A DNA stretch of 64,000 nt. Origin: CAIXSC01 sp046349855 (GTDB taxonomy: Bacteria; Planctomycetota; Planctomycetia; Pirellulales; Pirellulaceae). The stretch's first letter is position 1. Each line of letters begins with the position of its first letter. The DNA lies in NCBI GenBank assembly GCA_046349855.1, contig JAXMBM010000029.1, positions 1 to 64,000 on the forward strand, read 5' to 3'. Below are positions 35,905 through 44,134 of this stretch, in pieces. The notes under the pieces were generated by a model, which was not told the origin of the DNA, did not search any database, and worked only from the letters and a program-made list of their open reading frames with translations. The position numbers were made by a program, and so were the translations under genes.

Positions 35905-37896
35905 TCATCCGGCCGAGCGGTCAGTGGCCAGTGCCCGTTCGCCCGCCGCCAGCAATTGCACGATGCGGTCGACATCGTAGACACAGCCGCCCCAGGTGCC
36001 GCCGCCAGCACGCTGCAGCGCGGCCCAAAGACGCGTGTCGTCCGGCAAACTGGGATCCGGGGCCAGGTCCTCGCGCGGAGCCCGCGCCGCCAGCACGGCG
36101 ACTCCCTCGTCAGGACCAAACTCCTGATCTCCCACTCCCACCAGGTCGACCGTTCCCGTCAGCTGATTGCGGTCGATGACGATGCGTATGCGGTCCCCGT
36201 CGCGGACCTTGCCGATCGGTCCGCCCGCCAGCGCTTCGGGCCCCACGTGACCAATGCACGCCCCGGTACTGACTCCGGAGAACCGAGCGTCGGTTACGAC
36301 CGCGACCTCGCGTCCCCAGGGGAGGAATTTGAGAGCCGAAGTGATCTGGTAGGTTTCCTCCATGCCCGATCCTTGCGGACCGCGAGCCACGAGTACCAGG
36401 ATATCACCGGGGCGGAGCGGCCGCGTTCCCTGGCCCTTGATGGCGGCAATCGCCGCTCGTTCGCTGGTGAAGACGCGGGCCGGGCCGGTCTTGCGATAGA
36501 CACCGTCGGCCCCGACCACCTGAGGATCGATAGCCGTCGCCTTGATGACCGCTCCTTCCGGACAGAGGTTGCCGCGGGGAAAACAGACGGTGCTGGTGAG
36601 GCCACGCTGCCGGGCGATGTCCGGCGGAATGATCACGTCATCCGGATCGACTCCATCGCGCTGTTGGAGCAGAGCTCGCATGCGCCGGCGCCGCTCGGAC
36701 GTTTCCCATTCATCGAGTGCCTCGCCCCAGGTCTGCCCGGTCACGATGCGAGCGGACAGGTCGAGCAGGCCGAGACGTCGCAGGTGGAGCATGATCTCGG
36801 GGACACCGCCCGCCAGAAACACACGCACCGTCGGGTGATTCGTCGGTCCGTTGGGCAACACGTCGACGAACCGCGGCACACTCCGGTTCACTTCGTTCCA
36901 GGCATCGACCGTGGGACGAGGCAGGCCAGCGGCAAACGCGATGGCCGGAATATGCAGCAGCAGGTTGGTGGATCCGCCGCAGGCCGCATGCACCACCATG
37001 GCATTGCGGATCGAGGCCGCGGTGAGGATCTGCCGCATCGTCATCCCGCGCTCGGCCAACTGCCGCAACGCGGCCGCACTGCGCCGCGCCATGTCGAGCC
37101 ACACTGGCTGTCCGCTGGGCGCGAGTGCCGAATGGGGCAAGGAGAGTCCCAGCGCTTCGCCCACGACCTGCGAGGTGGCAGCCGTGCCAAGAAACTGGCA
37201 GCCTCCCCCGGGAGAACCGCAGGCGGCGCAGCCAGCCGCGGCCGCTTCTTCCAGTGAGATCTGGCCGTGGGCGTAACGGGCGCCAATCGTCTGCACTTTG
37301 CCAGCGTCTTCGCCGTGCGTGGGCGGTAGCGTCACGCCCCCCGGGACCAGCACGCCGGGCAGGTCGTGCATGGCCGCCAGGGCGATCATCATGGCTGGCA
37401 ACCCCTTGTCGCACGTGGCCACTCCCAGGACGCCAGCCCGCGTCGGCAGGGAGCGGATCAGGCGGCGCAGCACGAGGGCGGCATCGTTGCGATACGGGAG
37501 GCTGTCGAACATGCCGGTGGTCCCCTGCGAGCGCCCGTCGCACGGGTCGGACACAAAGGCAGCAAACGGCACCCCGCCGGCGGCCTTGATCTCCCGCGCC
37601 GCCTCCTGCACCAGCAGGCCCACTTCCCAATGTCCGGTGTGGTATCCCAAGGCAATCGGCGTCCCGTCCGCCGCCCGCACGCCTCCCTGAGTGCTCAACA
37701 GGAGATACTGCGGTCCGAGCATGTCCTCGGGCTTCCACCCCATGCCGGCGTTCTGCGTCCAGCCGAACAGATGCCCGCTGGGCCATTCCCGCAGCATCTC
37801 GTCGTTCAGCGGCAGGCGGCCGGCCGGGCCCGGACCATGGGTGCGAATGTCGTACAGGGAGTCGTCATCGGCGGCGGGTCGAGGAGATTCAGCCAT
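35905..37896 (-). CDS. YjhG/YagF-type dehydratase (IlvD/Edd family)
   Basis: From the ATG at 37896 (GGAG 8 nt upstream) the protein is 663 residues, matching the 655-residue YjhG/YagF group of sugar-acid dehydratases rather than the shorter IlvD. Motifs include GYHTGHWEVGLLVQEAA, SDPCDGRSQGTTGM, GVATCDKGLPAMM, CAACGSPGGGCQFLGTAATS, HAACGGSTNLLLHIPA, SGMEETYQITSAL, VTDARFSGVSTGACIGHVGPE. The conserved cysteines at the Cys-Asp-Gly, Cys-Asp-Lys and Cys-Gly-Ser/Gly-Gly-Cys sites should bind an Fe-S cluster. It likely dehydrates an aldonic acid such as xylonate to a 2-keto-3-deoxy acid. It lies 63 bp downstream of rpoN on the same strand. Confidence 0.9.
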   Translation of the reverse strand: MAESPRPAADDDSLYDIRTHGPGPAGRLPLNDEMLREWPSGHLFGWTQNAGMGWKPEDMLGPQYLLLSTQGGVRAADGTPIALGYHTGHWEVGLLVQEAAREIKAAGGVPFAAFVSDPCDGRSQGTTGMFDSLPYRNDAALVLRRLIRSLPTRAGVLGVATCDKGLPAMMIALAAMHDLPGVLVPGGVTLPPTHGEDAGKVQTIGARYAHGQISLEEAAAAGCAACGSPGGGCQFLGTAATSQVVGEALGLSLPHSALAPSGQPVWLDMARRSAAALRQLAERGMTMRQILTAASIRNAMVVHAACGGSTNLLLHIPAIAFAAGLPRPTVDAWNEVNRSVPRFVDVLPNGPTNHPTVRVFLAGGVPEIMLHLRRLGLLDLSARIVTGQTWGEALDEWETSERRRRMRALLQQRDGVDPDDVIIPPDIARQRGLTSTVCFPRGNLCPEGAVIKATAIDPQVVGADGVYRKTGPARVFTSERAAIAAIKGQGTRPLRPGDILVLVARGPQGSGMEETYQITSALKFLPWGREVAVVTDARFSGVSTGACIGHVGPEALAGGPIGKVRDGDRIRIVIDRNQLTGTVDLVGVGDQEFGPDEGVAVLAARAPREDLAPDPSLPDDTRLWAALQRAGGGTWGGCVYDVDRIVQLLAAGERALATDRSAG

Positions 37897-37959
37897 CGCG
37901 GCTCCAGCGGGAGAAACAGACAACAGACAACAGTCAGCGGGTGGGGCACGATTCCCAGA

Positions 37960-39444
37960 CTACTCGGCGGACCACTCACGGCGCTGCCGGGAACTGGGGA
38001 TGTTCATTTTCTGGCGGTACTTGGTGATGGTCCGCCGCGCCACGTTGAGACCGTGGTTCTTCAGCTGTTTGACCAGATCGTCGTCGCTGTAGGGCGATTT
38101 CTTGTCTTCGTGGTCGACGATTTCCTGCAGCTTGATGCGGATGATGTCCCAGGCCACATCCTCACCATCCTCGCTCTGGGTTCCTCCCACGAAGAACCGT
38201 TTGAGGGGCATGATGCCGCGCGGTGTCTGCACCCACTTGTCGTCGACCGCGCGGCTGACCGTCGTCACGTGGACCCCCACCTTGTCGGCGATCTGCTGCA
38301 TTTTCAGCGGCTGGATGAATTCGGGCCCCTCGTCCAGGAACGCAATCTGGTGGTCGACGATGGCCTGCGCCACTTTGGTGAGCGTGCTGCGCCGCTGCTC
38401 AATCGATTCGATCAGCCACTGCGCCGCATTGATCTTCCGCTTGATGTATTCCTTCTCCTCGACCGTGGCGGTGCCGCTGGCCAGTCGCTGCCGGTAATAC
38501 TCGCTGATGAACAGGGTCGGCGTGCGATCGTCTTCCAGCACCACTCGGTAGCGACCGTCGGCCCCTTTCTCCACCACGATATCGGGCGTGACGGCCGGCA
38601 CATGCGATTCGGCGTAGGCCGCGCCGGGGCGGGGGTTGAGCTTGCGGAGTTCGTCCCAGGTGGCGCGAATGGTCTCCAGCGAGTAGCCGGTGGCCCGCTG
38701 GATCTGCGGCAGGCGATTATCCCGCAGATCCTCCAGATGCCCCGAAATGATCCGCACCAGTTCGTCGTGATAAGGCTGGCCGGGACGGAGTTGCAGGAGC
38801 AGGCATTCCTTGAGGTCCCGGGCCGCCACGCCCACCGGATCCAGATGCTGGACCACCTCCAGCGCCCATTCGGCCACTTCCAACTGGTCCTCCGTCGCAT
38901 CGGGCGGCAACAGGTCGCGCAAGTGGCAGCGGAGGTAGCCGCCATCCTGGGCATCGAGCGTCGAGATGATCCGTTCGGCGATCCCGCGGATCTCGTCGTC
39001 GATATCCTGTTCGCCCAGTTGCCTCAGCAGATGTTCGTTCAGCGTCTCGGCCCGCGATTCGATGTTCGCGATGGCGTCGTGCTTCCGATCCGCTTCCTCG
39101 TCCATCCGGTTGACCGAACGGCGGGGGGATTCGTCGAAGAAATCGGGGACTTCGCGGTCGAGATCGACCAGGCGTTCAAAGTCCTCAGCCCCCTCCTTGG
39201 CGTCGACCACCATCTCCCGTTCGCCCTCGGACCGCTCGTCCGCGGTCGGGGGTTCGGCGGGGGTTTCCGCGGGCTCGGGAGGCGTTTCCGTCACCTCGAG
39301 CAAAGGGTTCTCCGCCAACTCCTGCTCAATACGCTCCTGCAAAGCCAGAATCGGCAGCTGCAGGATCTCCATCGACTGGATCATCCGCGGCGCCAACTTC
39401 TGGACTTGAACCTGTCGAGCTTCCAGGCCCAGTGACAAACGCAT
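37960..39444 (-). CDS. rpoN: RNA polymerase sigma-54 factor
   Basis: A 494-residue protein with the three sigma-54 regions. The Gln/Leu-rich activator-interacting region I is MRLSLGLEARQVQVQK, LAPRMIQSMEILQLPILALQ. Region II is acidic. The core-binding part has EWALEVVQHLDPVGVAARDL and the DNA-binding part has HVTTVSRAVDDKWVQTPRG and, near the C-terminus, the RpoN box ARRTITKYRQKMNIPSS. It directs transcription from -24/-12 promoters together with AAA+ activators. It starts 8 bp after recR in a minus-strand cluster with dnaX and ybaB. Confidence 0.97.
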   Translation of the reverse strand: MRLSLGLEARQVQVQKLAPRMIQSMEILQLPILALQERIEQELAENPLLEVTETPPEPAETPAEPPTADERSEGEREMVVDAKEGAEDFERLVDLDREVPDFFDESPRRSVNRMDEEADRKHDAIANIESRAETLNEHLLRQLGEQDIDDEIRGIAERIISTLDAQDGGYLRCHLRDLLPPDATEDQLEVAEWALEVVQHLDPVGVAARDLKECLLLQLRPGQPYHDELVRIISGHLEDLRDNRLPQIQRATGYSLETIRATWDELRKLNPRPGAAYAESHVPAVTPDIVVEKGADGRYRVVLEDDRTPTLFISEYYRQRLASGTATVEEKEYIKRKINAAQWLIESIEQRRSTLTKVAQAIVDHQIAFLDEGPEFIQPLKMQQIADKVGVHVTTVSRAVDDKWVQTPRGIMPLKRFFVGGTQSEDGEDVAWDIIRIKLQEIVDHEDKKSPYSDDDLVKQLKNHGLNVARRTITKYRQKMNIPSSRQRREWSAE

Positions 39445-39452
39445 GGCGAACC

Positions 39453-40052
39453 TTAGAACTTCTGCCGTCCCGATAAAGCGTCGGCCAGAATCTCCTTGTT
39501 GGTGTACTCCAGAATACTGCCCGTCGTGATCCCGCGGGCCAAGCGCGTCAGCTGCACCGGATACTCGGCCAGCAGGTTCGAGACGTACAGGGCCGTCCCG
39601 TCCCCTTCCACCGTCGGATTGGTCGCCATGATCACTTCCTTGAAACTACCCAACCGCACCCGTTCCACCAAGGCCTCCAGGGTCAATTGGTCAGGGCCAA
39701 TCCCCTCCAAAGGTGCGATTTTGCCGAGCAGGACATGGTAGAGGCCTTTGTAGACGCCCGACTGCTCCAGGGCCATCAGGTCCCGAGGCTGCTCGACCAC
39801 ACACAGGACCCCGCGGTCACGCTTCGGATCCCGGCAGATGGCACACTCCTCGCCCTCGGCCAAGTTATAGCAGATGCGGCAATAACGGACGTTTTCCCGG
39901 ACGTTGCGGATCGCGTCGGCCAGGGCGAGCGCTTCCGCCTTGGGGACCCGCAACACGTGGTAGGCCAGCCGCTCGGCCGATTTCCGGCCAATTCCAGGAA
40001 GCTTGCAGAACTCCTCGATCACCCGGGCTACCGATTCCGTCAGCTGCGTCAT
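39453..40052 (-). CDS. recR: Recombination protein RecR
   Basis: A 199-residue protein of standard length starting at the ATG at 40052. It has the helix-hairpin-helix FCKLPGIGRKSAERLAYHVL, a four-cysteine zinc motif (CRICYNLAEGEECAICRD), and the Toprim domain (VLCVVEQPRDLMALEQSG, GLYHVLLGKIAPLEGIGP, IMATNPTVEGDGTALYV). RecR works with RecFO in loading RecA at single-strand gaps. A longer open frame extends upstream but has no coding character. It sits between ybaB and rpoN, as in many bacteria where dnaX-ybaB-recR is conserved. Confidence 0.97.
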   Translation of the reverse strand: MTQLTESVARVIEEFCKLPGIGRKSAERLAYHVLRVPKAEALALADAIRNVRENVRYCRICYNLAEGEECAICRDPKRDRGVLCVVEQPRDLMALEQSGVYKGLYHVLLGKIAPLEGIGPDQLTLEALVERVRLGSFKEVIMATNPTVEGDGTALYVSNLLAEYPVQLTRLARGITTGSILEYTNKEILADALSGRQKF

Positions 40053-40110
40053 GCGTCGGTCTCGCTCGTTCCTTCGGGCGGTGCCACGGGTGCTTCCAGG
40101 AGCCTGGGCA

Positions 40111-40452
40111 TCAACGGGGGCCGAGCATGTCACCCATGCCCGGAAGATCGAGTCCGCCCATCGAATCCCGCATCGCCTCCATGTGCAGCTCGCGGGCGCG
40201 GAGCAGCGCCTGATTGACGGCCGTCGGCAACAGATCCTGCAACATTTCGAGCTCTTCCGGCTTGGCGAGCAACGGATCGACCTTGATCCGCAATACCTCA
40301 CCCAGCCCGTTCGCTTCCACCTCGACCAGCCCCCCACCCGCCGTCCCCTGGACACGCCGGCCTTTGAGCTGTTCGGCCACCGACTTCATCCGCTCGCCGA
40401 GCTGCGACGCATTGCGCATCAGCCCCGCCAGCTGTCCCAATCCCTTGAACAT
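40111..40452 (-). CDS. ybaB: Nucleoid-associated protein, YbaB/EbfC family
   Basis: A 113-residue protein starting at the ATG at 40452, one base after the dnaX stop codon, indicating translational coupling. Family motifs: MFKGLGQLAGLMRNASQLGE, MKSVAEQLKGRRVQGTAGGG, VEVEANGLGEVLRIKVDP and the C-terminal AVNQALLRARELHMEAMRD. The short Gly/Met/Pro tail is also usual. It binds DNA as a dimer. The dnaX-ybaB-recR order is widely conserved. Confidence 0.95.
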   Translation of the reverse strand: MFKGLGQLAGLMRNASQLGERMKSVAEQLKGRRVQGTAGGGLVEVEANGLGEVLRIKVDPLLAKPEELEMLQDLLPTAVNQALLRARELHMEAMRDSMGGLDLPGMGDMLGPR

Positions 40453-40453
40453 G

Positions 40454-42508
40454 TCACGTTCCTTCCCCGCGCGGTTCGACGACGTCGACAATCTCGGCAT
40501 CGAACAGCGCTTTGGCCTGCTGGACCAGCGGGTGCTTTTCCCGCTCCCGAATCCGCAACACGCGCGATACCGGAGCCGCTCGACGTTCCGGTCCCTTAGC
40601 CTCCCCCGGCAGCAGTTCGAATTCCACCTTGACCATCCGTCCCACAACGCGGGCCAAGGCCTGCTCAATCTTGCTCCGACGATCCGGCCGCTCACACGAC
40701 TGCTTCTGCAAAGTATACTCAGGCCGGAAACTCACCACTAGACGATCCGGAGCAGGCACTGCCAGCCCCGCCGCGAACCGGCCAAAGTCGGCCGTCATGT
40801 CTTCGAGCAGATCGAGCGCCGCTTCCCAGACCTGCCGCGCCGTCCCGGACTGCAGCGCCAGTCGAGGCACATCCGCCGCTGCGTCGTCGACGGCGACTCC
40901 CGCGGTGACCGGCGGTTCCGCCGGACCAACCTCGACCTCGTCCAGCCCCGCGGAACGACTCACCGACGACCGAGCTACCGACGATGACGCGAAACCGCCT
41001 GCCGCGCCACTGGCCGGTGGCGACTCGCGAGCCGCCACCTCCACCCCACCGCCCTGCCCCGAGAACTCGCCGCCCGCTGGCGTGTAACGCCCGGAAGACG
41101 ACGTCGTGAGCGACGGGGATGTCGCGGGCTTCGTTGTCGTCGCGAGGGACACCGCCGTCGCTGGCGACCCTGGCTCGGGCAGCTCGTTCAGTTCAGCGGG
41201 CTTTTTTTTTTCGCCCGCAACCGTGTTGCCCGCAACCGTGTTGCCCGAGGGCCCTTCGTCGGCTCGATTCTCCGCAGCGAGTGGCGGGGAGGAACGAGTG
41301 GGAGTCGTGGTCGGCAGCGGTCCCCCCGCCTGCAGACGAGCGGCCAATTGGGCCAGTTCTTCGAGATTCTCCAACCGGCAGATCCGCACGATGGCCATTT
41401 CGAGCAGCACGCGAGCGTGGGGACTGTGCCGCATCTTGGTTACGGCCTGATCCAGGATCTGCAAAGCGGCCAGCAGAGTCTCCAGCCCAACACCAGCCGC
41501 CAACTCCCGCAATTCCCCGTGCTCGCTGGCCGCGGCCTGGAGCAGCAGATCGGGTCCACACCCCACGGCGACCGCCAGCAGATCCCGGAAGTACGCCAGC
41601 AACTGTTCGGCCAGTTGCCCCTGATCGATGCTCTCGTGCAGCGCGGCTTCGAGTTCGCTGAGAGCCGCGGCCGCCTGGCGTTCGCAGAGCAGCCGGGCCA
41701 GGCGAGTCACTCGGCCACTCCCCGCGGTGCCGAGCATGCGATGGACATCGGCGACGGTGATCCGCCCCGTGGCCGAGGCCAGCAGTTGCTCCAACAGCGA
41801 CTGGCTGTCGCGCATCGAACCGGCCGCGCGACGTGCGAGCAGCCGCAGGGCCTCGTCATCGGCCTCCCAGCCCTCGTTCGCCAGAATCTGCTCGAGCCGG
41901 CCCATGATCGAAGCGGACTCGACCGGAGGAAAATCAAACCGCTGGCAGCGTGACAGGACGGTGATCGGGATCTTTTCCGGATCGGTGGTGCAGAAAATGA
42001 ATTTGACGTGCTCCGGGGGCTCTTCCAACGTCTTGAGCAGCGCGTTGAACGCGGCTGTGGTGAGCATGTGGACTTCGTCGATGATGTAGATCTTGAAGCG
42101 AGCGCGGCTGGGGCGCACGTTCAAGTTGGCGCGCAATTGCCGGATCTCCTCGATGCCGCGATTGCTGGCCCCGTCGATCTCCAGCACGTCGACGTCGCCG
42201 CCCTGGGTGACCCCCTGGCAGATATCGCATTCATTGCATGGGGTGGGCGTGGGACCACGGACGCAATTCAGCGCCTTGGCAAAGATCCGCGCCGTGGACG
42301 TCTTGCCGACTCCCCGAGCGCCGGTGAACAGATAGGCATGCCCGACGCGATGCGTCTGAATGGCGTTGCTCAGCGCCTGCGAGACCTGGGACTGCCCCAC
42401 GAGATCGTCGAATGACTGCGGACGGTAGCGGCGAGCCACCACCATATACTCGCCGGCAGGCGCCGACGCCGCGGCAGTTGAACGGGATGGCGAGGGATCG
42501 GCAGACAT
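40454..42508 (-). CDS. dnaX: DNA polymerase III subunit tau (and probably gamma)
   Basis: A 684-residue clamp-loader ATPase from the ATG at 42508. Domain I has RRYRPQSFDDLVGQ, Walker A GARGVGKTSTARIF, a Cys4 zinc site (C-x8-C-x2-C-x2-C), Walker B IIDEVHMLT, sensor 1 FIFCTTDPEKIP, arginine finger LSRCQRFDF and SMRDSQSLLEQLL. Domain III follows at about residues 250-370. After residue 430 there is a low-complexity linker and a tau-specific C-terminus. At 41202-41211 the mRNA has ten consecutive A residues (GAA AAA AAA AAG); both shifted frames stop within a few codons, so slippage would make a gamma protein of about 437 residues. Confidence 0.96.
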   Translation of the reverse strand: MSADPSPSRSTAAASAPAGEYMVVARRYRPQSFDDLVGQSQVSQALSNAIQTHRVGHAYLFTGARGVGKTSTARIFAKALNCVRGPTPTPCNECDICQGVTQGGDVDVLEIDGASNRGIEEIRQLRANLNVRPSRARFKIYIIDEVHMLTTAAFNALLKTLEEPPEHVKFIFCTTDPEKIPITVLSRCQRFDFPPVESASIMGRLEQILANEGWEADDEALRLLARRAAGSMRDSQSLLEQLLASATGRITVADVHRMLGTAGSGRVTRLARLLCERQAAAALSELEAALHESIDQGQLAEQLLAYFRDLLAVAVGCGPDLLLQAAASEHGELRELAAGVGLETLLAALQILDQAVTKMRHSPHARVLLEMAIVRICRLENLEELAQLAARLQAGGPLPTTTPTRSSPPLAAENRADEGPSGNTVAGNTVAGEKKKPAELNELPEPGSPATAVSLATTTKPATSPSLTTSSSGRYTPAGGEFSGQGGGVEVAARESPPASGAAGGFASSSVARSSVSRSAGLDEVEVGPAEPPVTAGVAVDDAAADVPRLALQSGTARQVWEAALDLLEDMTADFGRFAAGLAVPAPDRLVVSFRPEYTLQKQSCERPDRRSKIEQALARVVGRMVKVEFELLPGEAKGPERRAAPVSRVLRIREREKHPLVQQAKALFDAEIVDVVEPRGEGT
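41195..41218 (-). promoter_or_regulatory. A10 slippage site within dnaX
   Basis: On the minus strand, A10 is flanked by GCGGGC and GCCCGC, which can pair around the A-tract. One extra A gives GCC CGC TGA after the lysine codons; one fewer A gives AGC CCG CTG AAC TGA. Both end the protein at once. This resembles the A9 transcriptional-slippage site of Thermus dnaX. The slippage itself is inferred. Confidence 0.7.
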
Positions 42509-42561
42509 GCAATAGCCGCTGAGCGACGCGGGCGACCGGCGGCGACCCGCCGACAACTTGA

Positions 42562-42657
42562 AAGAGAGCGGCCCTCACACAAGAGTACCCCACTTAGGGC
42601 TGCTCCGGTTAAGGCCTGACCCGGTTCGCGGCTCCCCCTCGCAAGGGCCGCTCCCCG
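42562..42657 (-). ncRNA. ffs: Signal recognition particle RNA, small bacterial type
   Basis: On the minus strand the domain IV signature GGTCAGGCCTTAACCGGAGC (continuing AGCC) matches the SRP RNA core that binds Ffh: the symmetric loop CAGG / AGCA is intact. The apical loop is an UUAACC hexaloop over a CC/GG pair, not the common GGAA tetraloop. Distal arms GAGCGGCCCT (complement of 42644-42653) and AGGGCCGCTC (complement of 42566-42575) form a perfect 10-bp closing stem. Total length is about 95 nt. It is directly upstream of dnaX on the same strand, a linkage seen in Bacillus and others. Exact ends are approximate. Confidence 0.88.
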
Positions 42658-42825
42658 TCAAGGTTTCTGGCACGGTCACTGGCTGTACTGTACGGGGTGG
42701 TGAGCCCGGCGTCAAAGGGTCGGGCCCCGCTTTCCCCTGTCGCGCCGCTGTGTTACGGTACTCGGGAGTTCGGCCATCTCGGCCGGACGCCGCCCTCCTC
42801 CAGCGCCCTACCCGGAGCCCCAGAC

Positions 42826-43392
42826 ATGCAGCGGATCTTCTGCGGCCGTCACCTCGTTGCTTTCTTTGGTCTTGTCGCCCTTTCGACCGCGGGCCTGCTC
42901 TCCGCGACGTTCCCGGCAGCCGTCCGGGCCGAGGTCAAGGAAGGGGACGCCGCCCCGGCGTTCGAACTGCAGGGAAGTGACGGGAAGACCCACAAGCTGG
43001 CCGATTACCTCGGCAAGCAGGTGGTGGTCATTGCCTGGTATCCCAAGGCATTCACCGGCGGCTGCACGAACGAGTGCAAGTCCCTGCGTGAGCACGGCGA
43101 GGCCATCCGCAAGTTCCAGGTGGCCTACTTCACCGCCAGCTGCGACGATGCGGAAACGAACAAGAAGTTCGCTCAGTCGCTGGAACTCGACTACCCGATC
43201 CTCAGCGATCCCGACCACAAACTGAGCGATGCGTTGGGCGTCACCGACGAGAAGCAGACTCGCCCCCGCCGCTGGACGATCTACATCGGCAAAGATGGCA
43301 AAGTCCTGTACGTCGACAAAGCGGTGAAAACCACGTCGCACGGTACCGACGTGGCAGCCAAGCTCAAGGAATTGGGCGTCGAAACCCGCTAG
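42826..43392 (+). CDS. Exported peroxiredoxin (AhpC/TSA, BCP-like)
   Basis: A 188-residue protein starting at the ATG at 42826, with GGAG upstream. Residues 10-35 form a signal peptide ending AAVRA. The thioredoxin-fold part has VKEGDAAPAFELQG, VVVIAWYPKAFTGGCTNECK with peroxidatic Cys80 and a second Cys84, FTASCDDAETNKKFAQSL and YPILSDPDHKLSDALGV. It reduces peroxides outside the cytoplasmic membrane. A related but longer reading frame upstream has no support. It is followed 47 bp later by tmk. Confidence 0.92.
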   Translation: MQRIFCGRHLVAFFGLVALSTAGLLSATFPAAVRAEVKEGDAAPAFELQGSDGKTHKLADYLGKQVVVIAWYPKAFTGGCTNECKSLREHGEAIRKFQVAYFTASCDDAETNKKFAQSLELDYPILSDPDHKLSDALGVTDEKQTRPRRWTIYIGKDGKVLYVDKAVKTTSHGTDVAAKLKELGVETR

Positions 43393-43439
43393 GGCCGCTC
43401 GGGCTCTGTCCAACGTACCCGAAATCGAAGCGTTGACCG

Positions 43440-44063
43440 ATGACCGGTACTTTTCTCAGCTTTGACGGGGTGGATGGAGCGGGCAAGTCGACGCAGATCG
43501 AGTTGTTTGTCGAGTGGCTCCGCGCGGCAGGGCATACCGTGGTGACCTGCCGCGATCCGGGGACCACCCCGCTGGGCGGCGAACTCCGCAAGTTGCTCCT
43601 CCACCGTCACGATCTGGGCATGGACGGCCGCGCCGAGATGTTCCTCTACATGGCGGCACGAGCTCAATTGGTGGCCGAAGTGATCCGGCCGGCCCTGCAG
43701 GCGGGAAACGTGGTGGTCTGCGATCGTTTCCTGCTGGCGAACATCGTGTACCAGGGACATGCCGGAGGGCTGGACGTCGAGTCCGTGCGGCAGGTCGGTC
43801 ACGTGGCGGTGGGTGAAATCGAGCCGACCTTCACATTCGTGCTCGACATGCCGGCCGAACAGGCCGCCGCCCGAATCGCCCGCACGTTCGACCGCATGGA
43901 AGCTCGTGGTCTCGAGTTCCTCCGTGCCGTCCGCCGAGGCTTTCTGGAGGAGGCGGCGCGGCAACCGGAACGGATTGGCGTGATCGATGCCCAGGGGACT
44001 CCCGCCGAGGTCCACTCGCGGATTCTTGCTCTCGCCACCCGCTGGCTCCCCGCCGCACGTTGA
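43440..44063 (+). CDS. tmk: Thymidylate kinase
   Basis: A 207-residue kinase of normal size that phosphorylates dTMP to dTDP. It has the P-loop FLSFDGVDGAGKSTQ, the dTMP-binding TCRDPGTTPLGGELRKLLL, AEMFLYMAARAQLVAEVI, the DRF motif VVVCDRFLLANIVYQGHAGG, and the lid region ARIARTFDRMEARGLEFL. It probably forms an operon with the upstream peroxiredoxin gene. Confidence 0.95.
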   Translation: MTGTFLSFDGVDGAGKSTQIELFVEWLRAAGHTVVTCRDPGTTPLGGELRKLLLHRHDLGMDGRAEMFLYMAARAQLVAEVIRPALQAGNVVVCDRFLLANIVYQGHAGGLDVESVRQVGHVAVGEIEPTFTFVLDMPAEQAAARIARTFDRMEARGLEFLRAVRRGFLEEAARQPERIGVIDAQGTPAEVHSRILALATRWLPAAR

Positions 44064-44134
44064 TCGGAATTCGCGCCCTGCGGTCGCGCGATTCCACCTG
44101 CGAACGGCTCACCCCACCTGTCACGCGGTCGCAC

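Noticed and set aside
41224..41254. Tandem 15-nt direct repeat in dnaX (encoding GNTVAGNTVAG)
   Set aside because: A two-copy repeat in a low-complexity linker; no sign of a larger array or CRISPR.
37960..42657. A novel cluster made of SRP RNA, dnaX, ybaB, recR and rpoN
   Set aside because: The ffs-dnaX-ybaB-recR order is already known from other bacteria; only the added rpoN and the slippage site are worth noting.
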